Shown here: one piece after another, positions 39,597-50,257 of the stretch | Layout: every line of letters begins with the position of its first letter | How positions within the stretch are numbered: the stretch's first letter is position 1 | From: Pseudocitrobacter vendiensis | Lineage (GTDB): Bacteria > Pseudomonadota > Gammaproteobacteria > Enterobacterales > Enterobacteriaceae | Direction: 5' to 3' | NCBI RefSeq assembly: GCF_943590815.1 | Contig: NZ_CALSBS010000010.1 | Coordinates: 62,001 to 126,000, forward strand | DNA: 64,000 bases | Notes under the pieces: model-generated | Database searches by the model: none | What the model saw: the letters and a program-made list of their open reading frames with translations, nothing else | Told to the model about the DNA's origin: nothing | Position numbers and translations under genes: made by a program

Positions 39597-41393
39597 ATGT
39601 TTAAACGTCTGTTTACACCACTGACGCTGGTTAATCAACTGGCACTCATTGTCCTGCTTTCTACCGCCATTGGCGTAGCGGGCATGATCACCTCTGGTCG
39701 CCTGGTTGACGGCGTCCAGGGCAGCGCGCACGCCATTAATAAAGCCGGCTCGCTGCGTATGCAGAGCTATCGCCTGCTTGCTGCGATTCCCATTAATGAG
39801 AATGACAACGCGCTATTTGATGAGATGCGCACCACCGTATTCAGCCCGGAACTGATAGAAGCCGCCCGCCGCGATGGTCAACAGGAGCAATTGATCGCGC
39901 TGCAGCAATACTGGCAATCCAGCCTCGCCCCGGGGATTCGCCAGGCGCAAAGCCAGGATGTCGTGGCGGGAGAAGTGGCGAATTTTGTTGGCCGTATCGA
40001 CCAACTGGTGACGGCGTTTGACCACACCACTGAAAAACGTATTCACCACGTGGTTTGGGTTCACCGTGCGATGGCGGCGATCATGGCGCTGTTGCTGCTG
40101 TTTACCGTTATCTGGCTGCGCGCCCGCCTGCTGCGTCCGTGGCAGCAACTGCTGAGCATGGCGCGCGCGGTAAGTCATCGCGATTTTACCCAGCGCGCGC
40201 AAATCAGCGGCCGCAATGAAATGGCGACCCTCGGCATGGCGCTGAACAATATGTCGGAAGAGCTGGCGGAAAGTTACGCTTCGCTCGAACGCCGGGTCCA
40301 GGAAAAAACCGCCGGGCTGGAACAGAAAAATGCCATTCTCGCGTTCCTGTGGCAGGCCAATCGCCGCCTGCACGCCAATGCCCCACTGTGTGAACGCATT
40401 TCTCCCGTGTTGAATGGTTTGCAGGGCCTGACGCCGCTGCGCGAAATCGAAGTACGGGTATATGATATTGAAGATGAAGAGAATCATCAGGAATTCAGCT
40501 GCCATTCCGGTATGGCCTGCGATGATAAAGGCTGCTATCTGTGTCCGCGTGACGATCTCCTGACGCCGGACGGCGGCAGCACGCTGAAATGGCGCTTAAC
40601 CGATAGCCATAATCAATACGGTATTTTACTGGCGACGCTGCCGCATGGCCGCCAGCTCAGTCACGATCAACAACAACTGGTCGACACACTGCTGGAACAG
40701 CTGACCGCAACGCTGGCGCTCGACCGACACCAGGAGCGCCAGCAACAGCTTATCGTCATGGAAGAGCGCGCCACCATCGCCCGCGAACTGCATGACTCCA
40801 TCGCCCAATCGCTCTCCTGTATGAAAATGCAGGTGAGCTGCCTGCAAATGCAGGGCGCAGATTTGACGCCAGAGAGCCGCGAGCTGCTGGGGCAAATCCG
40901 CAACGAACTGAACACATCGTGGGCGCAATTACGTGAACTGCTCACCACATTCCGACTAAAGCTCACCGAGCCAGGTTTACGCCCGGCGCTGGAAGCCAGC
41001 TGTCAGGAATACAGCGCGCACTTTGGTTTCCCGGTGCAGCTCGATTATCAGCTGCCACCGCGCTATGTACCGTCTCACCAGGCGATCCACGTCTTACAAA
41101 TCGCCCGCGAAGCGTTGAGTAATTCCCTTAAGCATTCGCAGGCCAGTGACGTTAAAGTGACCGTCACGCAGCAGGATAATCAGGTCAAACTGGTGGTGGC
41201 GGACAACGGCTGCGGCGTACCGGTTCACGCCGAGCGCAGCAACCATTATGGACTCATTATTATGCGTGACCGCGCGCAGAGCCTGCGCGGCGACTGCCAG
41301 GTACGACGTCGCGAAAGCGGCGGCACTGAAGTGGTGGTCACGTTTATCCCTGAAAAACCCCTCTCAACTCAAGAAGGAGATATCCATGAGTAA
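39597..41393 (+). CDS. narX: Nitrate/nitrite sensor histidine kinase NarX
   Basis: Membrane sensor that phosphorylates NarL. 598 residues from ATG at 39597 ([14 protein letters not shown]), the conserved start; the frame is open 32 codons further upstream, but that stretch is antisense narK. TM1 about 12-34, the P-box nitrate sensor ([15 protein letters not shown], about 46-60), TM2 about 150-172, HAMP, the central Cys cluster ([16 protein letters not shown]), and the HPK7 kinase core with phospho-acceptor His in [13 protein letters not shown]. The normal promoter region is missing (see narK). It overlaps narL by eight bases. Confidence 0.96.
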   Translation: MFKRLFTPLTLVNQLALIVLLSTAIGVAGMITSGRLVDGVQGSAHAINKAGSLRMQSYRLLAAIPINENDNALFDEMRTTVFSPELIEAARRDGQQEQLIALQQYWQSSLAPGIRQAQSQDVVAGEVANFVGRIDQLVTAFDHTTEKRIHHVVWVHRAMAAIMALLLLFTVIWLRARLLRPWQQLLSMARAVSHRDFTQRAQISGRNEMATLGMALNNMSEELAESYASLERRVQEKTAGLEQKNAILAFLWQANRRLHANAPLCERISPVLNGLQGLTPLREIEVRVYDIEDEENHQEFSCHSGMACDDKGCYLCPRDDLLTPDGGSTLKWRLTDSHNQYGILLATLPHGRQLSHDQQQLVDTLLEQLTATLALDRHQERQQQLIVMEERATIARELHDSIAQSLSCMKMQVSCLQMQGADLTPESRELLGQIRNELNTSWAQLRELLTTFRLKLTEPGLRPALEASCQEYSAHFGFPVQLDYQLPPRYVPSHQAIHVLQIAREALSNSLKHSQASDVKVTVTQQDNQVKLVVADNGCGVPVHAERSNHYGLIIMRDRAQSLRGDCQVRRRESGGTEVVVTFIPEKPLSTQEGDIHE

Positions 41394-42036
41394 TCAGGAA
41401 CGGGCAACTATCCTGTTAATTGACGATCATCCGATGCTCCGTACTGGCGTAAAACAGCTCATCAGTATGGCGCCGGATATTCAGGTCGTTGGCGAAGCCA
41501 GCAATGGCGAGCAAGGCATTGAACTGGCTGAAGCGCTCGATCCCGATCTGATCCTGCTCGATCTCAACATGCCCGGCATGAATGGTCTGGAAACACTCGA
41601 CAAACTGCGCGAGAAAAGCCTTTCTGGCCGCGTGGTGGTATTCAGTGTCTCAAACCATGAAGAAGATGTGGTCACCGCCCTGAAGCGCGGCGCAGATGGT
41701 TATCTGCTAAAAGATATGGAACCGGAAGACTTGCTGAAAGCGCTGCAACAGGCCGCAGCCGGTGAGATGGTATTAAGCGAAGCCTTAACGCCAGTGCTGG
41801 CTGCCAGCCTTCGTGCTAACCGTGCCACGTCAGACCGCGACATCAATCAGCTTACCCCACGCGAGCGCGATATCCTGAAACTGATTGCGCAGGGTCTGCC
41901 CAATAAAATGATCGCCCGTCGCCTCGACATTACCGAAAGCACGGTAAAGGTTCACGTGAAGCATATGCTGAAGAAAATGAAGCTGAAATCACGCGTCGAA
42001 GCGGCCGTCTGGGTGCATCAGGAACGTATTTTCTAA
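41386..42036 (+). CDS. narL: Nitrate/nitrite response regulator NarL
   Basis: Activates narG and represses alternative anaerobic pathways when nitrate is present. 216 residues, as in E. coli. Receiver domain with phospho-acceptor D59 ([14 protein letters not shown]) and a C-terminal LuxR-type helix-turn-helix ([19 protein letters not shown]). ATG at 41386 follows AGAAGGAGATATCC. Its stop overlaps the end of convergent ychO by four bases. Confidence 0.97.
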   Translation: MSNQERATILLIDDHPMLRTGVKQLISMAPDIQVVGEASNGEQGIELAEALDPDLILLDLNMPGMNGLETLDKLREKSLSGRVVVFSVSNHEEDVVTALKRGADGYLLKDMEPEDLLKALQQAAAGEMVLSEALTPVLAASLRANRATSDRDINQLTPRERDILKLIAQGLPNKMIARRLDITESTVKVHVKHMLKKMKLKSRVEAAVWVHQERIF

Positions 42037-43433
42037 GGATTTGCTTGCCAGCTGTTCCCCTCTTCAGGGAAGCTGACAAGCGGCTCGGTCAGTGACAAAG
42101 TAATCTCATTCGACGACACACGCTGACCGTGTTTATCCTCAACCACCACTTTCAAATGCCAGCGGTTGCTGGCGCCCTCACTGTAATCCCACGCGGGAAT
42201 GATAATGCTCCAGCCATCCGCGCTATCGCGTGAGGCTGGCGGCGTGAGACTCAGCGCCTGGGTATCGCCCTCCCAGCTCAGTGATTTAATCCCGTGCAGA
42301 CTGCGGATTTGCAGCTTAAGTTGCACCGTTTCGCCACCGCTGAGATCCCACGGCGGTGTCGCCAGGTACACAGTTAAATCTTTGCGTTGACGCGACTCCA
42401 TCACCGGTAACGCATTACGTTCCGGGCTGTCATAGCGGCTACCGCGCAGCGAGCGCGTCATCGCGACTTCGTCCGCCTGAAGCTGTTTCTTCAACGGCAC
42501 ACCAAAACGGTAGTTGAGTTTCATCCCCAGATTATTCTGTCTGACGCCGCTTTCGCCCTGCTTATGCTGGGCGCTGAAAGTGACCAGCGGCACCGGCGTA
42601 TAGTTGAGCCCAAGTGAAACAGCGACCGGGTTGTGATACCCCGTACCGCTGTGGAACAGATCGACATTATCGCCAAAATACTGCTCCAGACTCAGGCTGG
42701 TGTTGATGTGATGATAAGAGGGGATCCACGCCTGCGCGGTGACATCGTAGCCGCGCGCCATGCGCTGCTGCAGCGTCTCTTCTGTGTTGGACCATGTACG
42801 CAGCGGTTGGTAGTAGTTCGCGGAGAAACGCAGATACTCGCCCCAGGCTTCCGCGCCTAATCCGCCGCGATCGAGATTTTCATCCAGCAAGTTGTCATAA
42901 AAGGTGTTGTACCCCAGCAACCATTTACCGGCCACCCAGCGCTGACCCAGGCCCACATTGCCGATCAGTCCTTCATCCTGTTGCGCCACACCAAGCTGGC
43001 TCCAGGTGAGGTAATCCCATTGATCCTGCAACGGCACAAACCAGCTGCCGTGGCTACCGGTAAACCCGCCGTCATCATCGACCTGAAGCGCTACGCTGGT
43101 ATTGCCCCACGGCGACAGCCAGTTTTCCAGCGCCTGATTCACCTCACCGCTCACCTGATCGCGGATTTTAGACAGCGCAAACATTCGCGCCTGCTCGCCG
43201 GTATCCAGCCCGTTGTCCACCATACTGGCTTCACCAAAGGCTTTCGCCATTTCGGCAAGGTGCTTTTCGCCCTCGTTACTCTCTTTCGCCATCCCGAGAT
43301 CGGGAAGGTTATCCTGATTATTATTGAAAGGGTTTTCAGCCTGCTGGATAAAAGATGAACGTGCAGCGCCGCTGGCACTCGCCAGCAGCAATAACAACCA
43401 GAATGGAGAACGAAAACGTGAGACTAAAAGCAT
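42033..43433 (-). CDS. ychO: YchO, inverse-autotransporter/invasin-like protein
   Basis: 466 residues. N-terminal signal peptide (about 1-24), then an intimin/invasin-type beta-barrel domain (inverse autotransporter family): [60 protein letters not shown] short C-terminal Ig-like domain follows ([15 protein letters not shown]). It lacks the long passenger of true invasins. E. coli YchO/YchP has the same size and adjoins narL. No ribosome-binding site is visible before ATG 43433. It lies 37 bases downstream of nasA on the same strand, so nas read-through is possible. Confidence 0.9.
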   Translation of the reverse strand: MLLVSRFRSPFWLLLLLASASGAARSSFIQQAENPFNNNQDNLPDLGMAKESNEGEKHLAEMAKAFGEASMVDNGLDTGEQARMFALSKIRDQVSGEVNQALENWLSPWGNTSVALQVDDDGGFTGSHGSWFVPLQDQWDYLTWSQLGVAQQDEGLIGNVGLGQRWVAGKWLLGYNTFYDNLLDENLDRGGLGAEAWGEYLRFSANYYQPLRTWSNTEETLQQRMARGYDVTAQAWIPSYHHINTSLSLEQYFGDNVDLFHSGTGYHNPVAVSLGLNYTPVPLVTFSAQHKQGESGVRQNNLGMKLNYRFGVPLKKQLQADEVAMTRSLRGSRYDSPERNALPVMESRQRKDLTVYLATPPWDLSGGETVQLKLQIRSLHGIKSLSWEGDTQALSLTPPASRDSADGWSIIIPAWDYSEGASNRWHLKVVVEDKHGQRVSSNEITLSLTEPLVSFPEEGNSWQANP

Positions 43434-43470
43434 TTTTTTAGTTTATCGCGTTTGCTTAACCATTTCAGCT

Positions 43471-46185
43471 TTAAGGGGGATTTCGGGAAAATTCTGGTTC
43501 TATACCCTCTCCCTGAGGGAGAGGGGACCGATCGCACTTATGTTTAGGATCTGCATCGTTTTCTCCCTCTCCCTCAGGGAGAGGGCCGGGGTGAGGGTGT
43601 CCGCTCACATCACCAATAAACCCTCTCAACTCCGGCACACATGACCCACAGTTTGTCCCACACTTCAGCTTTTGCCCTAATGCATCGACAGACGTACATC
43701 CCCCGGCGATGGCTTGGCGAATTCGCGTCTCCCCCACGCTAAAGCAGCTACAGACAATTCGCCCCTGCGCGGGTTGCCCATTGACGCGGCCATTTAATAA
43801 CGCATGCCGATCGGCTGGCGTTTGTGGCGCGCTGTCAAATGCCGCCGTAATCAGCGCCAGTTCGATAACAGGCAAAGTTTCAGCGCTCCACAGCCCGAGC
43901 ATCAATCTGCCTTCATGCCATGCCAGAAAATGACAAAGTGCTCCTGCCCGCGCGGTATGCACCTGCCAGTTGCGCTGCTGGCAAAACAGCAGCAGCTCAT
44001 CATAGATAACCTTATCGCCGCATAGCGTCAGGTGATGTAAGCCGTCGATCGCCTTACGCCACCACTGCACGTGATTCGGTAACAGAACCGGCTCACGGGA
44101 AATCAATTCCCCTTGCCACACCGGTTGCCAGGGCGCAATGCGTACCGCAACCTGTTTGCTTTCTGGTTGCCCGGAGTGCGGATCGGTCACCGCTTCAACC
44201 AGCGCATTCACTTTTCCCTGACGCGCGAAGCAGGCATTCCAGTGCATTGGCACAAACAGCGCGCCCGGCCGCTGTCCTGCCTGAATCGACACTTTGGCCA
44301 CCATGACCCCCTGTCGCGAGGTGATTCGGGCGAAACCACCTTCGCGAAGCTGAAAATGTTCCGCATCCTGCACGGAAACATCGACCGTCGGCTGCGCGAT
44401 ATGCTGCATCAAACGCGGCACGGTGCCTGTGCGGGTCATGGTGTGCCACTGGTCGCGAATACGACCGCTATTGAGCAACAGAGGATAAAGCGGCCCGATG
44501 CGCGCCCGGGTCGTTTGCGGTTCCACGGGCACCATTCGCAGCCGCTTATCCGCCCGCCAGCCCTGCTGGAGATCCAGTGAGTCACCGCCAGCACGCACAG
44601 GCCAACGCACAGGGGCCAGTGCGTCCCACTCGGCGCGGGTAAGGTTCGCCAGACCGCTAATATCAAACGCGCGCTTGCCATGGTTTTCGAATCCGGAAAG
44701 TGCGGCGTGCTCACAAAATACCGCGTGGGGATGCTGCCAACGGAACGCATCGCCATAGCCCAGCGCGCGCGCCATTTGGGCGATAATCCACCAGTCGGCT
44801 TTTGCCTCGCCGGGAGCAGGAAGAAACGCACGCTGACGCGAAATGCGTCGTTCTGAATTGGTCACCGTGCCGTTTTTCTCGCCCCAGCTCAGGGCTGGAA
44901 AACGAACATGCGCGTAACGCGAGGTGTCGGTATCGGCGGCCACCTCAGAAACGATGACCAGCGGACACGCCGCCAGCGCCTGACAGACCGCGTGGCTATC
45001 GGGTAACGAAACGGCCGGGTTAGTCCCCATAATCCACACGGCCTTGACGTCACCGCGCCCAATCGCGGCAAACAGATCGACCGCCATCAACCCCGGCGTT
45101 TGCGCCAACCGTTCCGTTCCCCAGAAGCGGGCAACACGTGCCAAATCGTCGGGCTCAAAGTTCATGTGCGCCGCCAGCATCGTCGCCAGGCCGCCAACCT
45201 CCCGACCGCCCATCGCATTCGGCTGCCCGGTCAGCGAAAATGGCCCACATCCGGGGCGAGCGAATTTCCCACAGGCCAAGTGGACATTGATAATTGCATT
45301 GCATTTATCGCTGCCGCTGGCGGACTGATTAATGCCCATCGTGTAGAGCGTAATGGCGCGCGGTGCGGTGATAAACGCCGTATAAAAATCGTTAACTTCC
45401 TGCTCCGTCAGGCCGCAAAATGCCGCAACCCGCGCCACGGTCCAGGGTTCGGCGGAATCCCTTGCCGCCTGCGCATCCGCATATTGCCGGGCGAATTTCC
45501 CCTGCTGCGCAATTTCGCGCAGCAAACCCACAAACAGCCCGGCGTCACTACCGGGTGCGATGGCCAGATGACTATCCGCGATATCACAGGTCGCCGTGCG
45601 GCGCGGATCGATAACCACCACTCGCATCTGCGGATTGGCCTGCTTTGCTTTCGCCAGACGCTGATACAGCACCGGATGCGACCACGCGGCATTTGAGCCG
45701 ACCAGCACCACCAGGTCACTGTTTTCAACATCGTCATAGCTACACGGCACCACATCCGCCCCGAAGGCGCGTTTGTAGCCCGTCACCGCCGAGGACATAC
45801 ACAGACGAGAGTTGGTATCGATATTGGCCGCGCCGATAAATCCCTTCATCAGCTTGTTTGCCGCGTAATAATCCTCCGTCAGCAGTTGCCCGGAGGCATA
45901 AAACGCCACCGCCTGCGGCCCGTGTTCCTCAATAATCGTCCGCAGTCGTCCCCCCGCCTCATCGATCGCGTGCTGCCAACTGACGCGCTGCCCTGCCACT
46001 TCCGGGTGCAACAACCTTCCCGCAAGATCCGTCGTTTCACCAAGCGCCGCCCCCTTCACACACAGGCGACCAAAATTGGCTGGATGCGCGTCATCGCCGC
46101 GCACGCTGACCACGCCCACCTCTTCGCTAGCAATCACCCCGCAGCCTACGCCGCAGTAGGGGCATGTGGTTCGGGTTTCAGTCAT
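43471..46185 (-). CDS. nasA: Assimilatory nitrate reductase catalytic subunit NasA, with repeat-derived C-terminal tail
   Basis: Reduces nitrate to nitrite in the cytoplasm for nitrogen assimilation. 904 residues. N-terminal 4Fe-4S site (TCPYCGVGCGV, about 7-17, plus RLCVKG), molybdopterin oxidoreductase domains, molybdopterin dinucleotide-binding domain, and a C-terminal BFD-type 2Fe-2S domain (IVCSCFSVGETRI, KCGTNCGSCVPEL). After FIGDVSG the frame runs about 44 residues through two palindromic repeats, giving GPLPEGEGE and SPLPQGEG peptides; homologues normally end near there. ATG at 46185 overlaps the nasB stop by four bases. Last gene of the nasFEDCBA operon. Confidence 0.93.
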   Translation of the reverse strand: MTETRTTCPYCGVGCGVIASEEVGVVSVRGDDAHPANFGRLCVKGAALGETTDLAGRLLHPEVAGQRVSWQHAIDEAGGRLRTIIEEHGPQAVAFYASGQLLTEDYYAANKLMKGFIGAANIDTNSRLCMSSAVTGYKRAFGADVVPCSYDDVENSDLVVLVGSNAAWSHPVLYQRLAKAKQANPQMRVVVIDPRRTATCDIADSHLAIAPGSDAGLFVGLLREIAQQGKFARQYADAQAARDSAEPWTVARVAAFCGLTEQEVNDFYTAFITAPRAITLYTMGINQSASGSDKCNAIINVHLACGKFARPGCGPFSLTGQPNAMGGREVGGLATMLAAHMNFEPDDLARVARFWGTERLAQTPGLMAVDLFAAIGRGDVKAVWIMGTNPAVSLPDSHAVCQALAACPLVIVSEVAADTDTSRYAHVRFPALSWGEKNGTVTNSERRISRQRAFLPAPGEAKADWWIIAQMARALGYGDAFRWQHPHAVFCEHAALSGFENHGKRAFDISGLANLTRAEWDALAPVRWPVRAGGDSLDLQQGWRADKRLRMVPVEPQTTRARIGPLYPLLLNSGRIRDQWHTMTRTGTVPRLMQHIAQPTVDVSVQDAEHFQLREGGFARITSRQGVMVAKVSIQAGQRPGALFVPMHWNACFARQGKVNALVEAVTDPHSGQPESKQVAVRIAPWQPVWQGELISREPVLLPNHVQWWRKAIDGLHHLTLCGDKVIYDELLLFCQQRNWQVHTARAGALCHFLAWHEGRLMLGLWSAETLPVIELALITAAFDSAPQTPADRHALLNGRVNGQPAQGRIVCSCFSVGETRIRQAIAGGCTSVDALGQKLKCGTNCGSCVPELRGFIGDVSGHPHPGPLPEGEGENDADPKHKCDRSPLPQGEGIEPEFSRNPP
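43505..43585. repeat. Pair of 21-bp palindromic repeats at the nasA 3' end
   Basis: CCCTCTCCCTGAGGGAGAGG(G) at 43505-43525 and CCCTCTCCCTCAGGGAGAGG(G) at 43565-43585 are near-perfect palindromes in opposite orientation, differing at the centre. They are the intergenic palindromic type common in Enterobacter-like genomes. Both lie inside the nasA reading frame, just before ychO. Confidence 0.85.
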
Positions 46186-49100
46186 GAGGCCTCCGCACGC
46201 AGCAGTAACGGCTGATTACTGACCCACACGGTGCCGTTCTCCACTTTCACCGGCCAGGCGCGCACCACGGCTTCGCCGCTATCGCACTGTCGGCCATCAC
46301 GCAGACGAATACGCCGTTTGTAGAGCGGCGAAATAACAATGGGTTCGCCCGCCGCATCCCCCAGCAGGCCGCGTGACAGGACGTTAGCCTGGCTACCGGG
46401 CTCAAGATTATCAAGGGCATAGACGTTTTCGCCAAAGCGGAACAACGCAATTTGCATCTCACCGAGGCGCGCGCCAATCCCGGCCTGAGCGGGGATCGCG
46501 GTCAGCGCGCAAATCGCCTGCCACGGCTTTGTGCTGACATTAAGCGTCGGCATAACCGGCATTTGTACCGGCTGCAACTGCCCACGCACATCATGGCGCT
46601 GTACGGCCTCATCCGGCATGTCGCTGTTAACGTATGAGCGGAACAACGCCAGCCGCTGTGGGTCGTTCAGCGTGGTACGCCATTCACACTGATAACTGTC
46701 GATGACGCGCGCCATTTCCCGTTCCAGATCGTCGGCAATACCGAGGCTATCGTTAAGAATCACCTCGCGCAGATAGTCGATTCCCCCTTCCAGGTTATCC
46801 ATCCAGGTGCTGGTGCGTTGCAAACGGTCGGCAGTGCGAATATAGAACATCAGAAAACGGTCGATGGTGCGCAGCAGCGTGGCGTCATCGAGGTCGCTGG
46901 CGAAGAGGTCGGCATGACGGGGTTTCATGCCGCCATTGCCGCACAAATAGAGATTCCAGCCTTTTTCGGTAGCAATCACGCCCACATCTTTACCCTGTGC
47001 TTCCGCGCATTCCCGGGTGCATCCCGACACCGCCATTTTGATCTTATGTGGCGCGCGAAGCCCCTTATAGCGATGCTCCAGCGTCACGGCGAGCGCAGTT
47101 GAGTCCTGCACGCCGTAGCGACACCAGGTCGAGCCCACACATGATTTCACCGTGCGTAAGGATTTCCCGTAGGCGTGACCGGTTTCGAATCCGGCATCAA
47201 TCAGTTCGCGCCAGATGGCGGGCAACTGTTCAAGCCGTGCGCCGAAAAGGTCAATGCGCTGGCCGCCGGTAATTTTGCTGTACAGCTGATAACGTTTAGC
47301 CACCTCTCCGATAGCGATAAGCCCATCCGGCGTGACTTCGCCCGCCGCCATACGCGGCACAATGGAATAGGTACCGTCTTTCTGGATATTTGCGAAGTAA
47401 CGATCGTTGGTATCCTGCAACGGTAAGTGTGCCGGTTTCAGCAAATAGTCATTCCAGCAAGAGGCGAGAACAGAGGCCACCAGCGGTTTACAGATTTCAC
47501 AACCGTCGCCATGACCGTAGCGGATAATCAGTTGCTCAAAGGTATGGATACGGTTAACCCGTACCAGGTGATAAATCTCCTGTCGTGAATACGCAAAGTG
47601 CTCACAAACATCTTTTTTAACCTCAACACCCTGCTGTGCAAGCTGAAATTCCATCACCTGTTTCACCAGTGTGCTGCATCCGCCGCAGCCCGTTGCCGCT
47701 TTAGTGCAGCTTTTGATGGCCCCCATCTCCGTTGCGCCCGCCACGACCGCATGGCAGATATCACCTTTACTGACGTTATGACAGGAGCATATTTGCGCGC
47801 TATCCGGTAATGCCGCTACGCCCAACGCTTTCGGCGCACTGCCTTCCTGCGCCGGTAAAATCAGCGATGCGGGTTGCGCCGGGAGGGCAATCGCGTTAAG
47901 CATCATTTGCAGCAGCGTAGGGTAATCGCTGGCGTCACCCACCAGCACACCGCCGAGCAGCGTTTTGCCGTCGGCGCTCACCACAATTTTTTTGTACACC
48001 TGCGCCGGGCCATCTACCCATTGATAGCACTGGCAACCCGTTGTGCGCCCCTGCGCGTCGCCGAATGACGCCACATCCACGCCCAGCAGCTTCAGTTTGG
48101 TACTCATATCCGCGCCAGTAAACGGCAGTTCTGTACCGGCAAGCACCGCCGCCACGGTGCGCGCCATCTGGTAACCGGGCGCGACCAGGCCGAAGATTTT
48201 GTTCTCCCACAGCGCGCATTCACCAATGGCAAACATATCAGCGTCCGAGGTGCGGCAGTGGTTATCCACGATAATGCCCCCGCGTTCTCCCACGCTCAGG
48301 TTCGCGCTGCGGGCCAGCGTATCCTGTGGGCGAATGCCCGCCGAAAAAACCACCATGTCGGTCAGCAGCGTTTCGCCGTCGGCAAAACGCAGGGTCAGGC
48401 CCTCCGCCGTGTGTTCAATCGCGGTCGTCGTCTTACTGGTGTGGACGCCCACGCCGAGTTCGCTGATTTTCTCGCGCAGCATCGCCGCACCGCCGTTATC
48501 GAGCTGTACCGCCATCAAATTAGGCGCGAACTCAACCACGTGCGTTTCCAGCCCTAACTGACGCAGCGCATTGGCGGCCTCCAGCCCCAGCAACCCGCCG
48601 CCAATCACCACGCCCCGCGTCGCTGTTTTTGCGTGCGCAGCAATCGCGTCCAGGTCGTCCAGCGTGCGATAGACAAAGCAGCCCGGCAAATCATTGCCGG
48701 GGATCGGCGGAACAAATGGCCAGGAGCCGGTCGCCAGCACCAGTTTGTCCCAGTGCAGCTCATGCCCCAGCGCATCACGAATCAGGTGCGTTTGCGGGTC
48801 GATGGCCGTCACCGCCTGCGAAAGGCGTAATTCAATACCGTTTACGGTGAAGAAATCGTCTTCCACCAGCGACAATGACGCCGCATCGCGCCCGGAGAAG
48901 TATTCAGAGAGATGTACGCGGTCATAGGCGGCATAACGCTCAGCGCCGAAAACCACAATCTGATAGCGCTGATGAAGATTTTGCTGCACACATTGTTGCA
49001 GAAAATGGTGGCCGACCATGCCGTGCCCTACTACCGCAAGCGTTGGTTTGATCATTATTTGTCTTCCTTCAGCCGTTGGCTGCGCTGTGAATTGGTCGAA

Positions 49101-50246
49101 GATCCAGCCCGGCTGTGCGGGTTGGGGAGATTGGATAAGATCGGTAAACGTGGCGGCAGCGGTGCAATCGCCCATCAGTAATACGCCGCGAAGCCTGCCA
49201 TCGCGCAGCAGCAGGCGGCGATAATGGCCGCTTTGTGGGTCAAATGAAGACCAGACGTCGTCATTTTCAACCGCCTCTATCGGGCCGGCGCTAAAGAGAT
49301 CGATACCGGTCACTTTCAGGCGAGTACCGTTATCCTGCCAGTGAAAATCCGCCTGCTCAGTGCCCGCCAGACGCGCACTGAGCACCTCGGCCTGTCGCAA
49401 ACAAGGTGCGACTAATCCCCAGGTTTGCCCGTCGATTTCGCAACATTCACCGATAGCGCTCACACCTGGCACCGCCGTTGCCAGTTGGCGATTGACCACA
49501 ATCCCACGCTGGCAATGCATCCCGCTTCGTGCTGCCAGGGCAATATTAGGACGGACACCGGCTGCAATAACGACGCGCACAGCGGGCAGACAACGGCCAT
49601 CATTAAGTTCAACAAACTGCTCGCGAATCGCGCGTACGTTCGCGTTGAGTTCGCAGCGGATCCCTCGCGCTTGCAGGTTTTGCACCAGTAACTGACTCGC
49701 CTGACTGTCGAGCTGCTGTTCCATTAATTTGTCGCCACGATGCACTAACGTGACGTTGTCACCTCTCAGCACCAGTGCCGCCGCCGCTTCCACGCCCAGC
49801 ACACCGCCGCCGATGACCACGGTATCACCGGGTGTCGCCAGCATGGCCTGCACATCCGCCAGCGTGCGAAAAGTGTGGACATGCGGCAAAGCAATGCCCG
49901 GAAACGGCGGCATAAACGGCAGCGAACCACAGGTAAAAACCAGCTCATCCCACGGCAACTCACCATGAGTGGTAACTACACGCCGCGTTTGCGTGCAGAC
50001 CTGCAGCGCCGTCTCGCCCTGCCGCACGTGAATATCGTGCTCCGTATACCAGGCAGGCGATTGCAGCAGCGTCTGGCTGAAGGCTTTTTCGCCGCTCAGC
50101 ACGGGTGAAAGCTGGATGCGGTTATAGGCCTGACAGGGTTCATCACCGATTATGGTGATGGCAAACGCCCCGGGCGCGACCTTCACCAACCGCTCAGCCA
50201 GCCGGGTTGCCGCCATGCCGTTGCCAATCATCACCAGTTTTCGCAT
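46182..50246 (-). CDS. nasB: Fused nitrate reductase electron-transfer subunit and nitrite reductase (NasC-NasB)
   Basis: 1354 residues from ATG at 50246 (GTG directly before it). Residues 1-397 are NasC-like: an NAD(P)/FAD rubredoxin-reductase-type protein (MIGNGMAATRLAERL, VVIGGGVLGVEAAAAL) that feeds NasA. Then MIKPTLAVVGHGMVGHHF begins a complete assimilatory nitrite reductase: FAD/NAD domains, BFD 2Fe-2S (CSCHNVSKGDICHAV), a sirohaem/4Fe-4S domain (KSCVGSTWC, SGCTRECAEAQG) and a NirD-like C-terminal domain lacking Rieske ligands. The junction has no stop codon, yet GGAAGACAAATA-ATG at 49055 could start a separate 957-residue NasB, and a TAA overlaps that ATG in another frame. Both fused and separate NasB may be made. 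Confidence 0.88.
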   Translation of the reverse strand: MRKLVMIGNGMAATRLAERLVKVAPGAFAITIIGDEPCQAYNRIQLSPVLSGEKAFSQTLLQSPAWYTEHDIHVRQGETALQVCTQTRRVVTTHGELPWDELVFTCGSLPFMPPFPGIALPHVHTFRTLADVQAMLATPGDTVVIGGGVLGVEAAAALVLRGDNVTLVHRGDKLMEQQLDSQASQLLVQNLQARGIRCELNANVRAIREQFVELNDGRCLPAVRVVIAAGVRPNIALAARSGMHCQRGIVVNRQLATAVPGVSAIGECCEIDGQTWGLVAPCLRQAEVLSARLAGTEQADFHWQDNGTRLKVTGIDLFSAGPIEAVENDDVWSSFDPQSGHYRRLLLRDGRLRGVLLMGDCTAAATFTDLIQSPQPAQPGWIFDQFTAQPTAEGRQIMIKPTLAVVGHGMVGHHFLQQCVQQNLHQRYQIVVFGAERYAAYDRVHLSEYFSGRDAASLSLVEDDFFTVNGIELRLSQAVTAIDPQTHLIRDALGHELHWDKLVLATGSWPFVPPIPGNDLPGCFVYRTLDDLDAIAAHAKTATRGVVIGGGLLGLEAANALRQLGLETHVVEFAPNLMAVQLDNGGAAMLREKISELGVGVHTSKTTTAIEHTAEGLTLRFADGETLLTDMVVFSAGIRPQDTLARSANLSVGERGGIIVDNHCRTSDADMFAIGECALWENKIFGLVAPGYQMARTVAAVLAGTELPFTGADMSTKLKLLGVDVASFGDAQGRTTGCQCYQWVDGPAQVYKKIVVSADGKTLLGGVLVGDASDYPTLLQMMLNAIALPAQPASLILPAQEGSAPKALGVAALPDSAQICSCHNVSKGDICHAVVAGATEMGAIKSCTKAATGCGGCSTLVKQVMEFQLAQQGVEVKKDVCEHFAYSRQEIYHLVRVNRIHTFEQLIIRYGHGDGCEICKPLVASVLASCWNDYLLKPAHLPLQDTNDRYFANIQKDGTYSIVPRMAAGEVTPDGLIAIGEVAKRYQLYSKITGGQRIDLFGARLEQLPAIWRELIDAGFETGHAYGKSLRTVKSCVGSTWCRYGVQDSTALAVTLEHRYKGLRAPHKIKMAVSGCTRECAEAQGKDVGVIATEKGWNLYLCGNGGMKPRHADLFASDLDDATLLRTIDRFLMFYIRTADRLQRTSTWMDNLEGGIDYLREVILNDSLGIADDLEREMARVIDSYQCEWRTTLNDPQRLALFRSYVNSDMPDEAVQRHDVRGQLQPVQMPVMPTLNVSTKPWQAICALTAIPAQAGIGARLGEMQIALFRFGENVYALDNLEPGSQANVLSRGLLGDAAGEPIVISPLYKRRIRLRDGRQCDSGEAVVRAWPVKVENGTVWVSNQPLLLRAEAS

Positions 50247-50257
50247 CACGCGTCCCC

